64,000 nt of DNA from NCBI GenBank assembly GCA_016860785.1, contig BOKC01000002.1:59723-123722 (forward strand), written 5' to 3'. Positions 43,205-51,896 of the stretch are shown here, piece by piece. Made by a program: the position numbers and the translations under genes. How positions within the stretch are numbered: the first letter of the stretch is position 1; each line of letters starts with the position of its first letter. The DNA is from Patescibacteria group bacterium (GTDB lineage: Bacteria; Patescibacteriota; Minisyncoccia; Phycocordibacterales; BOKC01). The notes beneath the pieces were generated by a model. The model was not told the DNA's origin. It saw only the letters and a list, made by a program, of their open reading frames with translations, and searched no databases.

Positions 43205-45382
43205 ATGAACTCGGAGAAAATTTTAAAGACTCTTATTGTGACGGGATTAATGTTGATTCCTTTTATCCCTCTTATTATAAGCTATTCCTTGCTTTTTCCT
43301 TTTATAACCGGTAAGGCGTTTGCTTTCAGGATAATTGTTAGTATTGTTTTCTTGTCATGGGTTGGTCTTGCATTTTTAAACAAAGAATATTTACCAAAAA
43401 AATCATGGATTTTGTATTCAACCGTTTCTTTTTTGGTAGTTCTTGTTTTTTCAGCTATTTTCGGGATTGACCCGTATAGAAGCTTTTGGTCAACTTTTGA
43501 AAGAATGGAAGGATTGATCACCCTATTTTACTTGGTTGGGTTGTTTATAGTTATGATCTCGGTTCTGAAAGAAAAAGACTGGAAGATATTTTTCCACGTT
43601 TCTTTAGTGATAAGTGCAATCATATGTTTCTATAGTTTTCTTCAGCTTGTGGGGTCGGTTGATATAAGGCAAGGTGGGGTTAGGTTAGACGGAACGCTTG
43701 GCAACGCTATCTATTTGGCAGTTTATTTAATGTTCCATATCTTTATCGGGATTTTTTATTTCTTTCAGAGGCGCGACAACTATCGATATCTCTATTTGTT
43801 TTTGATTGCGACGCAGGTCTTTATTCTATATAATACCGCGACAAGAGGTGTAACTCTAGCTTTGATTTTCGGCCTAGCAGTCACATTTTTTCTCTTACTT
43901 GTATTTGGAAAAGAGCATAAAAGTCTTAGGAAAAAATCTCTAGTTTTATTGCTTCTTTTATTGGTTTTTCTTGGAGCGTTTTGGTTTTTTAAAGACTCGT
44001 CTTTTGTAAAAGAGAGCCCCGTTCTATCCAGGTTTTCCACTATTTCTCTTGAGGGTATAAAAGAACAGGGACGCTATTTTGTCTGGCCGATGGCGATTGA
44101 GGGATTTAAAGAAAGGCCGATTCTTGGTTATGGTCAGGAAAATTTTATCCACATCTTTAGTGAAAACTACAATCCGGCAATGTATGGTCATGAGCCGTGG
44201 TTTGATCGCGTTCATAATGTTTATCTTGACTGGCTTGTTGCCGGTGGGATTTTGGCGCTTCTATTTTTCTTATTGATTATTTTTTCTTCTATTTTTTATC
44301 TTTGGAAAACACCCAATTTTTCTATTTTAGAAAAAAGTGTTTTGTCCGGATTTCTAGCCGCGTATTTGTTTCAGGGGATATTTGATTTTGATAATTTGAC
44401 GAGTTATATTCTTTTGTTCTCAATTCTGGCTTTTATCTGCTATAAGAGCGCGCCGGGGGAATCAATAAAGCTACCGTTTGTTGGCCTGCCTTTTGCTCAC
44501 GCCAAGACGATAATTTTGTCTGCTCTTGTCGCCGTGTTTTTTATTTCAGGTTATTTTCTTCATTACAAGCCAATACTAGCGGCAAAAACGATTATTGATG
44601 CCATACATCCTCAAACAGCAAATCAAGACAGCTTAGAGCATTTCAAGAAATTTTTTAGTTACAATACTTTTGGCAATCAAGAGGGGCTAATTCATTTTTT
44701 AAACAAGGCGTCTATGGTGATTGCTAGCGACAACCCTGAAGAGTTGAAGCTTGATTTTTTCAACTTAGCTCAAGATAGAATATCTGTTCAGACAGAAAGG
44801 TTTCCGCTTGATGCAAGAGTTTTGATATCTTCCGGAGTTTTTTTCAGGCAGGTGGAGCAATATGACAGGTCTCTTGAGATGCTGGAGCGAGCTTCTAAAC
44901 TCTCGCCAAAAAAACAAAGCATTTATTTTGAAATTGCCTCAACCTTGTTTTCTGCCAGTCGGTTTGAGGAAGCGATGGAAGTGTTGGAATCCGCAAAAAA
45001 CTTATGGCCGGAAAATCCAGAATCCAGAACATTTTACTTGATGGCTCTTCTTGCAAACGACAGATTATCAGAAGCTAATTCTGAATGGGAGATATTACCT
45101 GACTCCGTCAAATATTTTGACGATCGACTCTTGAATACTTTAGCGGAAATAAAACAGTATTCAAAAGTTTTAGAAATCTGGCAGAAGAGAGTTGAGTTTG
45201 AGCCGGAAAATTTAGAATCGCGCCAAGCCCTTGTCGCTTCTTATCTGTCTTTGAGAAATTGGCCGAAAGCCATAGAAGAATTGGAGAAAATAGTTGAGAT
45301 TGACCCGAATTTTAAGGAGACTGCTGATTATGCCATTTCCGAGATTCGAGCTGGCAGGGGAGCTGGGCTCTTGGCAAACTAG
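43205..45382 (+). CDS. O-antigen ligase/polymerase-like protein with TPR domain
   Basis: A 725-aa protein. About ten membrane helices fill residues 8-440. GRYFVWPMAIEGFKERPILGYGQENF followed by HNVYLDWLVAGG is the Wzy_C (O-antigen ligase) signature, with the conserved His-Asn. Residues 500-725 contain TPR-like repeats (for example YDRSLEMLERASKLSPKKQS, FEEAMEVLESAKNLWPENPE, WPKAIEELEKIVEIDPN). It probably polymerises or transfers the surface glycan, with the TPR region outside the cell binding partner proteins. Confidence 0.85.
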   Translation: MNSEKILKTLIVTGLMLIPFIPLIISYSLLFPFITGKAFAFRIIVSIVFLSWVGLAFLNKEYLPKKSWILYSTVSFLVVLVFSAIFGIDPYRSFWSTFERMEGLITLFYLVGLFIVMISVLKEKDWKIFFHVSLVISAIICFYSFLQLVGSVDIRQGGVRLDGTLGNAIYLAVYLMFHIFIGIFYFFQRRDNYRYLYLFLIATQVFILYNTATRGVTLALIFGLAVTFFLLLVFGKEHKSLRKKSLVLLLLLLVFLGAFWFFKDSSFVKESPVLSRFSTISLEGIKEQGRYFVWPMAIEGFKERPILGYGQENFIHIFSENYNPAMYGHEPWFDRVHNVYLDWLVAGGILALLFFLLIIFSSIFYLWKTPNFSILEKSVLSGFLAAYLFQGIFDFDNLTSYILLFSILAFICYKSAPGESIKLPFVGLPFAHAKTIILSALVAVFFISGYFLHYKPILAAKTIIDAIHPQTANQDSLEHFKKFFSYNTFGNQEGLIHFLNKASMVIASDNPEELKLDFFNLAQDRISVQTERFPLDARVLISSGVFFRQVEQYDRSLEMLERASKLSPKKQSIYFEIASTLFSASRFEEAMEVLESAKNLWPENPESRTFYLMALLANDRLSEANSEWEILPDSVKYFDDRLLNTLAEIKQYSKVLEIWQKRVEFEPENLESRQALVASYLSLRNWPKAIEELEKIVEIDPNFKETADYAISEIRAGRGAGLLAN

Positions 45383-45401
45383 TTGCATTTTTTTTGTTTT
45401 C

Positions 45402-45486
45402 TGATATACTAGAGAAGTGTGAGTGCGTAGCGCACTCCAAAATAAACGAATGTCTGCGAAAACCCCGCTTCACGGCGGGTTTTTCG
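45402..45486 (+). ncRNA. Candidate small RNA between the Wzy-like gene and murB
   Basis: A promoter (TTGCAT 45383-45388, then TGA-TATACT 45402-45410) predicts a start near 45417. The next bases fold as GAGTGCG-TAG-CGCACTC (45421-45437), and a terminator CGAAAACCCCGC / GGCGGGTTTTTCG ends at 45486. The transcript would be about 70 nt, with no plausible reading frame. No known family is recognised. Confidence 0.45.
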
Positions 45487-45533
45487 TACCCTTTTGTTCG
45501 TTTATGCTTGTTTTGTTATACTATAATGACTGT

Positions 45534-45609
45534 GCCAAGTCATGGCCGGCCGTTAGCACTCATATAAGACATTTGTTTTGGAGCTCGCAGCGGCCGGTCA
45601 TGACTTGGC
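45534..45609. repeat. 19-bp inverted repeat in the murB leader
   Basis: GCCAAGTCATGGCCGGCCG (45534-45552) is repeated inverted at 45591-45609 with one mismatch, around a 38-nt loop, nine bases before the murB ATG. TATAAT at 45522-45527 lies just upstream, so the repeat would be at the very start of the mRNA. Confidence 0.75.
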
Positions 45610-45617
45610 GTTGTTTT

Positions 45618-46640
45618 ATGATAAAGGAAAACGTATCTCTTAAATCTTTTAATACTTTTAAAACAGGTGGCGAAGCAAGATATTTCGCAGAGATAAATTT
45701 GGTAGATGAATTGCCAGACGTACTTCAATTTGCCAAAGAGAAAAGATTGCCGGTTCTTGTTTTAGGTGGCGGTTCAAACATTCTAGTCTCGGACAACGGT
45801 TTTCCGGGTCTTGTTATAAAAATCAGTCTCAAGGGAATTGAATGGTTAGAACGTGACGAGGAGATTGATGTTGTGGCTTCAGCTGGTGAGTCTTGGGACA
45901 AACTTGTTGAACAATCAGTCTCAAGGGGTCTTTATGGTTTGGAAAATTTGTCCGGAATCCCCGGCACGGCTGGAGCGGCGCCAGTCCAAAACATCGGCGC
46001 TTACGGATCCGAAATTAAAAACCATCTTTCTTGGGTTGAAGTTTTTGACATGGCAGACAATAAAATCAAAAAACTTTCCAAGGAGGATTGCCGTTTTTCT
46101 TATCGAGGGAGTATTTTTAAAGAGTTGGGAGTAGGGAGTTTGATTATCACCCGCGTTTGTTTTTCTTTAAAGAAAAAAGGTGCACTCAATTTGTCTTATA
46201 AAGACTTGAAAGAATATTTTTTGGACCGTTCGCCAAGCTTGAAAGAAGTAAGAGAAGCAGTCATTAATATCAGAGGTCGGAAGTTTCCAGACCTCAACAA
46301 GTTTGGCACTGCCGGGTCTTTTTTTAAAAATCCGATTGTTAGTAGAGAAAAATTGGAATCGATACTGAAGAATTATCCGGATTTACCTTATTTTGAAAAC
46401 CACAGCGGAGAGTTTAAGATTCCGGCGGCTTGGATTTTGGATAAAGTTTTCAACCTTCGAGGAAAAATTTTTGGGCAGGTCGAATTTTTTAAAGATCAAC
46501 CGCTAGTTGTAGTTAATCTTGGTGAAGCTTTGTCTTCTGAAATTAAAAATACAACTGACAAAATAATTAAAGATGTGAAAGAAAAAACCGGAATTACTTT
46601 GGAGAGAGAAATTATTTTAGTTGGTGAATTTGATTTTTAA
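45618..46640 (+). CDS. murB: UDP-N-acetylenolpyruvoylglucosamine reductase MurB
   Basis: A 340-aa FAD enzyme that reduces UDP-GlcNAc-enolpyruvate to UDP-MurNAc. FNTFKTGGEARYF, LVLGGGSNILVSDNGF (FAD pyrophosphate loop), LSGIPGTAGAAPVQNIGAYG, and GTAGSFFKNPIV (catalytic Ser proton donor) are all present. The C-terminal Glu region ends ITLEREIILVGEF, so it is complete. ATG 45618 begins the conserved sequence; an open frame extends upstream through the hairpins but is not protein-like. Confidence 0.94.
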   Translation: MIKENVSLKSFNTFKTGGEARYFAEINLVDELPDVLQFAKEKRLPVLVLGGGSNILVSDNGFPGLVIKISLKGIEWLERDEEIDVVASAGESWDKLVEQSVSRGLYGLENLSGIPGTAGAAPVQNIGAYGSEIKNHLSWVEVFDMADNKIKKLSKEDCRFSYRGSIFKELGVGSLIITRVCFSLKKKGALNLSYKDLKEYFLDRSPSLKEVREAVINIRGRKFPDLNKFGTAGSFFKNPIVSREKLESILKNYPDLPYFENHSGEFKIPAAWILDKVFNLRGKIFGQVEFFKDQPLVVVNLGEALSSEIKNTTDKIIKDVKEKTGITLEREIILVGEFDF

Positions 46641-46741
46641 TTTTTTCAAGTTTGGAAATTATTTTTGTAAGTTATCCCCAATTTTGAAATTTAAATTGTT
46701 GTTTTTATTTTTGTTTGGACGATAATTAAAAGAGGTCGGAG

Positions 46742-46812
46742 CTTGTTGAATTGTTTTTCCAGATCAACAAGACATCTTTTAAAAGTAATTGTTGTTGGAA
46801 TAATCTTTCCAA
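46742..46812 (+). promoter_or_regulatory. Two tandem hairpins in the leader of the small basic protein gene
   Basis: CTTGTTGA..TCAACAAG (46742-46773) and TTGTTGGAA-TAATCT-TTCCAACAA (46789-46812) lie before ATG 46823. The last is only ten bases from the start. A possible GATAAT at 46721-46726 would place both in the mRNA. Confidence 0.5.
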
Positions 46813-46822
46813 CAATAATCAA

Positions 46823-46936
46823 ATGGCAACAAAAAAAAGAAGAACAACAAAAAGAAGAACTACTGCTAAGAGAACAACCAGCAAGAGAAGAACAGCTAAG
46901 AGACCAGCCAAAAGATCAACTCGCAGAAGAAGATAG
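46823..46936 (+). CDS. Short histone-H1-like basic protein, 37 aa
   Basis: The protein MATKKRRTTKRRTTAKRTTS continues with SKRR and AKRPAKRSTRRRR-type repeats and is nearly all Lys, Arg, Thr and Ala. Such proteins in CPR bacteria resemble chlamydial Hc1/Hc2-like nucleoid proteins or C-terminal tails of histone H1 and probably bind nucleic acid. A 15-bp perfect terminator starts 15 bp after the stop. The gene is expressed alone, with a structured leader. Confidence 0.7.
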   Translation: MATKKRRTTKRRTTAKRTTSKRRTAKRPAKRSTRRRR

Positions 46937-46951
46937 TTTGGCGAGCTTTTC

Positions 46952-46986
46952 AAAAACTCCCACGCTAGAAGCGTGGGAGTTTTTGT
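46952..46986 (+). terminator. Terminator with a perfect 15-bp stem
   Basis: AAAAACTCCCACGCT / AGCGTGGGAGTTTTT around AGA. Confidence 0.92.
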
Positions 46987-47012
46987 ATTGTCTATATTAG
47001 AAGACGGAATTA

Positions 47013-47021
47013 TGCTATAAT
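47013..47021 (+). promoter_or_regulatory. Extended -10 promoter, near-leaderless (secA)
   Basis: TGC-TATAAT ends eight bases before ATG 47030. Confidence 0.6.
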
Positions 47022-47029
47022 TCTCAATT

Positions 47030-49513
47030 ATGCCGTTTTTAAAGAAGATTTTGGGTGACGAGAGCGGAAAAATTATAAAGAAAATTCTGCCGAAGATTGA
47101 AAAAATAAACTCTTTAGAGAGCCATTTTTCCTCACTTTCAGACAATGCGCTGAAACTAAAAACCGCGGAATTTAAGAATCGCCTTAGTCAAGGAGAGACT
47201 TTGGATGATTTGTTGCCCGAAGCTTTCGCCGCTGTTCGAGAATCCGCTAAAAGAGTTTCGAATCAAAGACATTTTGACGTTCAGTTGATTGGCGGGGTTG
47301 TTTTACATCAGGGGGATATTGCTGAGATGAAAACTGGTGAAGGTAAAACTCTTGTTGCAACACTGCCGGCTTATTTAAACGCCATTAGTGGTAGGGGTGT
47401 TCATGTGGTGACTGTGAATGATTATCTTGCCAGAAGAGACGCGGTTTGGATGGGTCAGATTTATGATTTTTTAGGCATGAGTGTCGGTTGTATTAATCAT
47501 GATGCAAGTTATCTCTATGATCCGGCGCATAAAGATGATGAAAAAAAACTTGATGAAAAAAGAGATGAAGTCGGAGGTTTTAAAGTTGTTCATGAATTTT
47601 TAAAGCCCTGCGGTCGAAAGGACGCCTATTTGGCAGACATTACTTACGGCACTAACAACGAATTTGGTTTTGATTATCTACGGGACAATTTAGAGTATGA
47701 TTTGCAAAACGTTAGACAAAGGGACTTCAATTATGCAATTGTCGATGAGGTCGACTCAATCCTCATAGACGAAGCCAGAACCCCGCTTATAATCTCCGCT
47801 CCATCTGGAGAGGCCGAAAATTTGTATCGAACTTTTTCCGGATTGGTAAGGCAGATGAAGCGTGATGAAGATTTTGAAGTTGATGAAAAACTTAAAGCTA
47901 TCACTTTGACCGACAAAGGGATAGATAAAGCCGAAAAACTTTTAGGTGTTAAGAATATCTATACCGACGAAGGTATAAAACTCGTGCATCATCTGGAAAA
48001 CGCTGTAAAAGCTAAAGCTCTCTTTGAGAGGGACGTGGATTATGTTGTGAAAGAGGGAGAAATAATAATTGTTGATCATTTCACTGGCCGACTTCAACCC
48101 GGGAGACGTTGGTCTGGCGGACTTCATCAGGCCATAGAAGCTAAAGAAGGTGTGCGGATCCAACAAGAATCAAGAACTTTCGCCTCAATTACTTTCCAAA
48201 ATTATTTCAGAATGTACAAAAAACTTTCCGGAATGACTGGAACTGCCTTAACCTCGCAGGAAGAGTTTTTCAGAGTTTATGGTTTGAATACGATTGCTAT
48301 TCCGACCAACAGACCATCGAAAAGGATTGACCGAAACGATTTAATTTTCCAGACAGAGAAAGGAAAGCTTCAAGCTATTGCTAGAAAAGTTAAAGAACTT
48401 CATCAGAAAGGTCAGCCGGTTTTGATCGGTACCATTTCTATAGAGAAAAATGAAATGATTTCCGAATATTTGAGGACGTCCGGTGTGCCACACGAGATTC
48501 TAAACGCTAAGAATCATGAGCGCGAAGGTGAAATTATCGCCCAGGCCGGTCGACGTGGTGGAGTAACGATTGCGACCAATATGGCTGGTCGTGGGGTCGA
48601 TATTAAATTAGGCGGTAATCCGGGAACCCCAGAAAATTCCGAGGAAATCAAAAATCTTGGTGGGCTTTTTGTGCTTGGCACTGAACGTCACGAAGCCAGA
48701 AGAATTGATAATCAACTTCGAGGACGTTCTGGAAGACAAGGAGATCCTGGAGAAACACAGTTTTTTGTTTCTCTTGAGGATTCATTGATGAGGGTCTTTG
48801 CCAAAGACACAGTCAAGAAACTGATGGGTAGAATGGGAATTGCTGAAGATGAGCCGATTGAAAATCGCCTTATAACAAGATCTCTTGAGACGGCTCAAAC
48901 CAAAATAGAAGGATTTAATTTTGATGCCAGAAAACATGTCTTGGAATATGACGACGTTTTAAATTTTCAGAGAAAAATCGTCTATGACAGACGCCGAAAA
49001 ATTCTCTCCGGAGACAGGCAATTTATAGATGAATTTCTAGGTAGTGTTGCGGAAGTTGCTCCGGAAGTTGGTGATGTTTCAGCTAAGAAAAAGCAGGAAC
49101 TCGGCGAAGAAGCTTTTTTCCTATCGGTTCGATCTCTAGTCTTGCAAGGTATTGATTTTCTTTGGGTTGATCATTTGGAGGCAATGGATTATTTACGGTC
49201 GAGTGTTAATCTGCGTGCTTATGGGCAAAGAGATCCTTTAGTTGAGTATAAAAAAGAAGGTCTGAGGATGTTTAAAGAAATGGAAAGAACTTTGAAAGAA
49301 CAGGTTTTTTCCGCGATTTCATCAATTAACACGCAGACGACCACTTCTCCGAAACCATCTCCTAGTAAATTAATATTGTCTGGGCCGGAATCTTCTTCTG
49401 TTGACTCAAGTTCAAAAAAAACCGGAAAAAAATCGACAGACGAAAAAGTTGGTAGGAATGACCCCTGTCCGTGTGGGAGTGGTAAAAAATATAAAAAGTG
49501 TCACGGCAGTTAA
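47030..49513 (+). CDS. secA: Preprotein translocase ATPase SecA
   Basis: An 827-aa motor of protein export. Walker A is EMKTGEGKTLVATLPAYL, and DEVDSILIDEARTPLIIS is the conserved DEAD-like Walker B region. The preprotein cross-linking domain lies around 220-350. RGRSGRQGDPGETQFF and TNMAGRGVDIKLGG belong to the second nucleotide domain. The C-terminal zinc motif CPCGSGKKYKKCHG binds SecB or membranes in other bacteria. It works with the SecDF encoded at 3456-5713. Confidence 0.96.
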   Translation: MPFLKKILGDESGKIIKKILPKIEKINSLESHFSSLSDNALKLKTAEFKNRLSQGETLDDLLPEAFAAVRESAKRVSNQRHFDVQLIGGVVLHQGDIAEMKTGEGKTLVATLPAYLNAISGRGVHVVTVNDYLARRDAVWMGQIYDFLGMSVGCINHDASYLYDPAHKDDEKKLDEKRDEVGGFKVVHEFLKPCGRKDAYLADITYGTNNEFGFDYLRDNLEYDLQNVRQRDFNYAIVDEVDSILIDEARTPLIISAPSGEAENLYRTFSGLVRQMKRDEDFEVDEKLKAITLTDKGIDKAEKLLGVKNIYTDEGIKLVHHLENAVKAKALFERDVDYVVKEGEIIIVDHFTGRLQPGRRWSGGLHQAIEAKEGVRIQQESRTFASITFQNYFRMYKKLSGMTGTALTSQEEFFRVYGLNTIAIPTNRPSKRIDRNDLIFQTEKGKLQAIARKVKELHQKGQPVLIGTISIEKNEMISEYLRTSGVPHEILNAKNHEREGEIIAQAGRRGGVTIATNMAGRGVDIKLGGNPGTPENSEEIKNLGGLFVLGTERHEARRIDNQLRGRSGRQGDPGETQFFVSLEDSLMRVFAKDTVKKLMGRMGIAEDEPIENRLITRSLETAQTKIEGFNFDARKHVLEYDDVLNFQRKIVYDRRRKILSGDRQFIDEFLGSVAEVAPEVGDVSAKKKQELGEEAFFLSVRSLVLQGIDFLWVDHLEAMDYLRSSVNLRAYGQRDPLVEYKKEGLRMFKEMERTLKEQVFSAISSINTQTTTSPKPSPSKLILSGPESSSVDSSSKKTGKKSTDEKVGRNDPCPCGSGKKYKKCHGS

Positions 49514-49547
49514 ATTTATAATTACTCCACTTAAATTTTGAAAAGGG

Positions 49548-49556
49548 TGGTAAAAT
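49548..49556 (+). promoter_or_regulatory. Extended -10 promoter, leaderless (Nudix)
   Basis: TGG-TAAAAT ends six bases before ATG 49563. Confidence 0.6.
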
Positions 49557-49562
49557 ATTTTG

Positions 49563-50033
49563 ATGTCAAAACCAGGAGAAAAGATTCTGACTCTCGCTGT
49601 AGTTTATCAGCATCCGCGGGTTCTTTTGGGTTATAAGAAAAGAGGATTTGGAGCTGGTCGTTGGAATGGTTTTGGCGGTAAGGTGGAAGATGGAGAATCA
49701 ATTGAAGAATCAGTTAAAAGGGAGCTTTTAGAAGAGGTTGGAATTGAACCTTTAAAGATAGAAGAGGTTGGAGAGTTGTTTTTTGAATTCAAAAATACTG
49801 GGGAGAAATCGAAGGTTAGTGTTTTTAAGGTATTTGAATTTTCCGGAGAAGAGAGGGAGACTGAAGAGATGAAGCCGAAGTGGTTTTTTCTAGACGAAAT
49901 ACCGTTTCGACAAATGTGGCCGGACGACGTTTATTGGTTGCCTTTGTTTTTTGCCGGTCGGAAATTCAGGGGTAAGTTTATCTTTGCTGATGAAGAAAAC
50001 ATAATAGACAAGAGTATGGAAATATTAAAATGA
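49563..50033 (+). CDS. Nudix hydrolase (MutT/8-oxo-dGTPase-like)
   Basis: A 156-aa protein with a perfect Nudix box GGKVEDGESIEESVKRELLE, continuing EVGI (G-x5-E-x7-REUxEExGU). RWNGFGGK just before it is typical of MTH1/MutT enzymes that clean oxidised dNTPs. It overlaps the next gene by 4 bp. Confidence 0.88.
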   Translation: MSKPGEKILTLAVVYQHPRVLLGYKKRGFGAGRWNGFGGKVEDGESIEESVKRELLEEVGIEPLKIEEVGELFFEFKNTGEKSKVSVFKVFEFSGEERETEEMKPKWFFLDEIPFRQMWPDDVYWLPLFFAGRKFRGKFIFADEENIIDKSMEILK

Positions 50034-50701
50034 TATCGGGATTTTTAGAGTCTGCCATAAATTTAGTTCAAAATATTTTTTTACCGCTCGGTGGTCTTGG
50101 GGTTTTTATGGCAACCTTTTTTGCCCAGATTATTCCGCCGATCTCAACTCCGGTTGTAGTTTTTTCTTCCGGTTTTCTTTTTCTACCAGAAAATATTTCA
50201 GTAATTTTTTTTCAAAAACTTATTTTTACTTTAGCAGTTCCGGCGGCTTTGGGGGTTACGATCGGCTCACTTTTTATTTATTATCTTGGATTTTTTTTAG
50301 GTAAGCCAATTTTGGATAAATGGGGCGGTTTTTTTAATTTATCTTGGAAGAGTATTGAAAAGCTTGAGAAAAAATTTGAGAATAGTTTTTGGGATGAATC
50401 CGTTCTTTTTGGTCTCCGTGTTTTTCCGATTGTGCCGACATTCTCAATATCTCTTACCTGCGGATTAATTAGGTTTAATATTTATTCTTACTTGCTTTTT
50501 ACTTTTCTCGGTACTTTTGTTAAGGTGTTGGTGTTAGCTCCATTGGGCTGGCAAGCTAATGCTTTCTATCATAAATATGCATCTTTGATAAGTGGGATAG
50601 AAATATTCGGTCTGTTTGTTGTTGTGTTTGTAATTGCTGTCTTTGTTTTCCGAAGAGTCTCAAGGAATAAGAACGGCGCAGGGGAGGAAAAGCCCCAATA
50701 A
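50030..50701 (+). CDS. DedA/VTT-family membrane protein
   Basis: A 223-aa protein with about five hydrophobic segments. GLGVFMATFFAQIIPPISTPVVVF and FFLGKPILDKWG match the SNARE-associated/DedA (VTT) fold. LRVFPIVPTFSISLTCGLIRF includes the conserved Arg and Pro. Members are thought to move lipids such as undecaprenyl phosphate across the membrane, which fits the glycan-rich setting. ATG overlaps the Nudix stop. Confidence 0.75.
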   Translation: MISGFLESAINLVQNIFLPLGGLGVFMATFFAQIIPPISTPVVVFSSGFLFLPENISVIFFQKLIFTLAVPAALGVTIGSLFIYYLGFFLGKPILDKWGGFFNLSWKSIEKLEKKFENSFWDESVLFGLRVFPIVPTFSISLTCGLIRFNIYSYLLFTFLGTFVKVLVLAPLGWQANAFYHKYASLISGIEIFGLFVVVFVIAVFVFRRVSRNKNGAGEEKPQ

Positions 50702-50745
50702 GGAGTAGATTTATTTTGTTCTTATGGACGTTTCCGGTTTTTAAA

Positions 50746-51645
50746 ATGGCGAGAGAATCAAAAAACAAAAAAAAAATAGTAATCACTCACAACGGTTCTT
50801 TTCACGCTGACGATGTTTTCGCTGTGGCTGTTTTGAAGATTTTCTTCAAAGGTCAAATAAGAATTGTTAGAACTAGAGATGAAGATTTGATGAAAGAAGG
50901 GGACATCTTGGTTGATGTGGGTATGAAATATGACGGCCGGAGGAACTTCGACCACCATCAAGCAACTGGTGCTGGCCAGAGATCAAATGGTATACCATTT
51001 GCTTCTTTCGGATTGGTTTGGAAAAAATATGGTCCGAAAATTTGCGGCAATGCTTCTGTTGCCAAAGAAATTGACAAAAATCTAGTTCAATCAATTGACG
51101 CCGAAGATAATGGTATTGAAATCCTCAAACCGGTTTTTGATTTTAGTCCATACAGAGTAGCGAACTTTATTTTGTCTTTCAATTCGGTCTGGAACGAAGA
51201 CGAAGATCAAAATCGGCTTTTTGCCGAAGCTGTTAAGGTCACTGAAAAAATACTATTAAGAGAGATTAAAAAAACCAAATCTGTATTAATTGCTAAAAAA
51301 ATAGTTTTAAGGACATATAAAAATAGCAAGAATAAAGAAATTATTATTTTTGATAAATACTATCCTTGGAAGGATTTTTTGTTTGATTTCAAAAAACCAA
51401 AATTTGTAATATTTCCTAGTAGTGACGGAAGGTGGAACATCTCAACAGTCAAGAAAAATCGTTTTGGCTTTGAAAGCAGGGTGACTTTTCCACAGTCTTG
51501 GGGTGGCCTGAAAGGCGAGGATTTGGAAGTGGCTAGTGGTGTGAAAGGGGCTTCCTTTTGCCATAAGAAGCTCTTTTTGGTAGTCGCTGAATCAAAAGAG
51601 TCTGCTGTCGAGCTTGCCAAAAAGGCGTTAAAGAGCAAAAAATAA
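50746..51645 (+). CDS. MYG1-family (UPF0160) metal-dependent hydrolase
   Basis: A 299-aa protein. VITHNGSFHADDVFAVAVLK has the His and Asp pair, and NFDHHQATGAG the DHH-like metal site of MYG1/UPF0160 proteins, related to DHH exonucleases. ATG 50746 is the natural start; a TTG 30 bp upstream is less likely. Confidence 0.83.
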   Translation: MARESKNKKKIVITHNGSFHADDVFAVAVLKIFFKGQIRIVRTRDEDLMKEGDILVDVGMKYDGRRNFDHHQATGAGQRSNGIPFASFGLVWKKYGPKICGNASVAKEIDKNLVQSIDAEDNGIEILKPVFDFSPYRVANFILSFNSVWNEDEDQNRLFAEAVKVTEKILLREIKKTKSVLIAKKIVLRTYKNSKNKEIIIFDKYYPWKDFLFDFKKPKFVIFPSSDGRWNISTVKKNRFGFESRVTFPQSWGGLKGEDLEVASGVKGASFCHKKLFLVVAESKESAVELAKKALKSKK

Positions 51646-51896
51646 GATTAATAAACCTTAATATTTATTTCAAAACTCCCATACTAAATTCACGGTTCTC
51701 TTAAGTTTTTCTTGAGTTGGCTCTAATTTTTCAAAATTAAAAAAATACAGCTTTTATTTTAAAAAAATAAACTAACATGCTGAAATTCTCGGTTCCTAAG
51801 CCCCCACTCTTTTTTGTTTCGGTACTTTTGTGAGAATGAAGGTTTGGTTGCACTCCATCTCTTTGCTAGAATATCGCAGTAGCGATGTTCTAAATA
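51646..51896 (+). promoter_or_regulatory. Intergenic region with a hairpin against the gatB start
   Basis: A gene-free 251 bp, AT-rich. It contains an 11-bp stem (TAGAATATCGC / GCGATGTTCTA, one wobble, loop AGTA, about 51869-51894) that ends three bases before ATG 51897. A candidate -10 (TAAACT, about 51768) would put about 120 nt of leader before the gene. Confidence 0.45.

Noticed and set aside
45423..45617. N-terminal extension of murB by 65 codons
   Set aside because: The extension crosses a terminator and the 19-bp inverted repeat and is not protein-like; MurB similarity begins at 45618.
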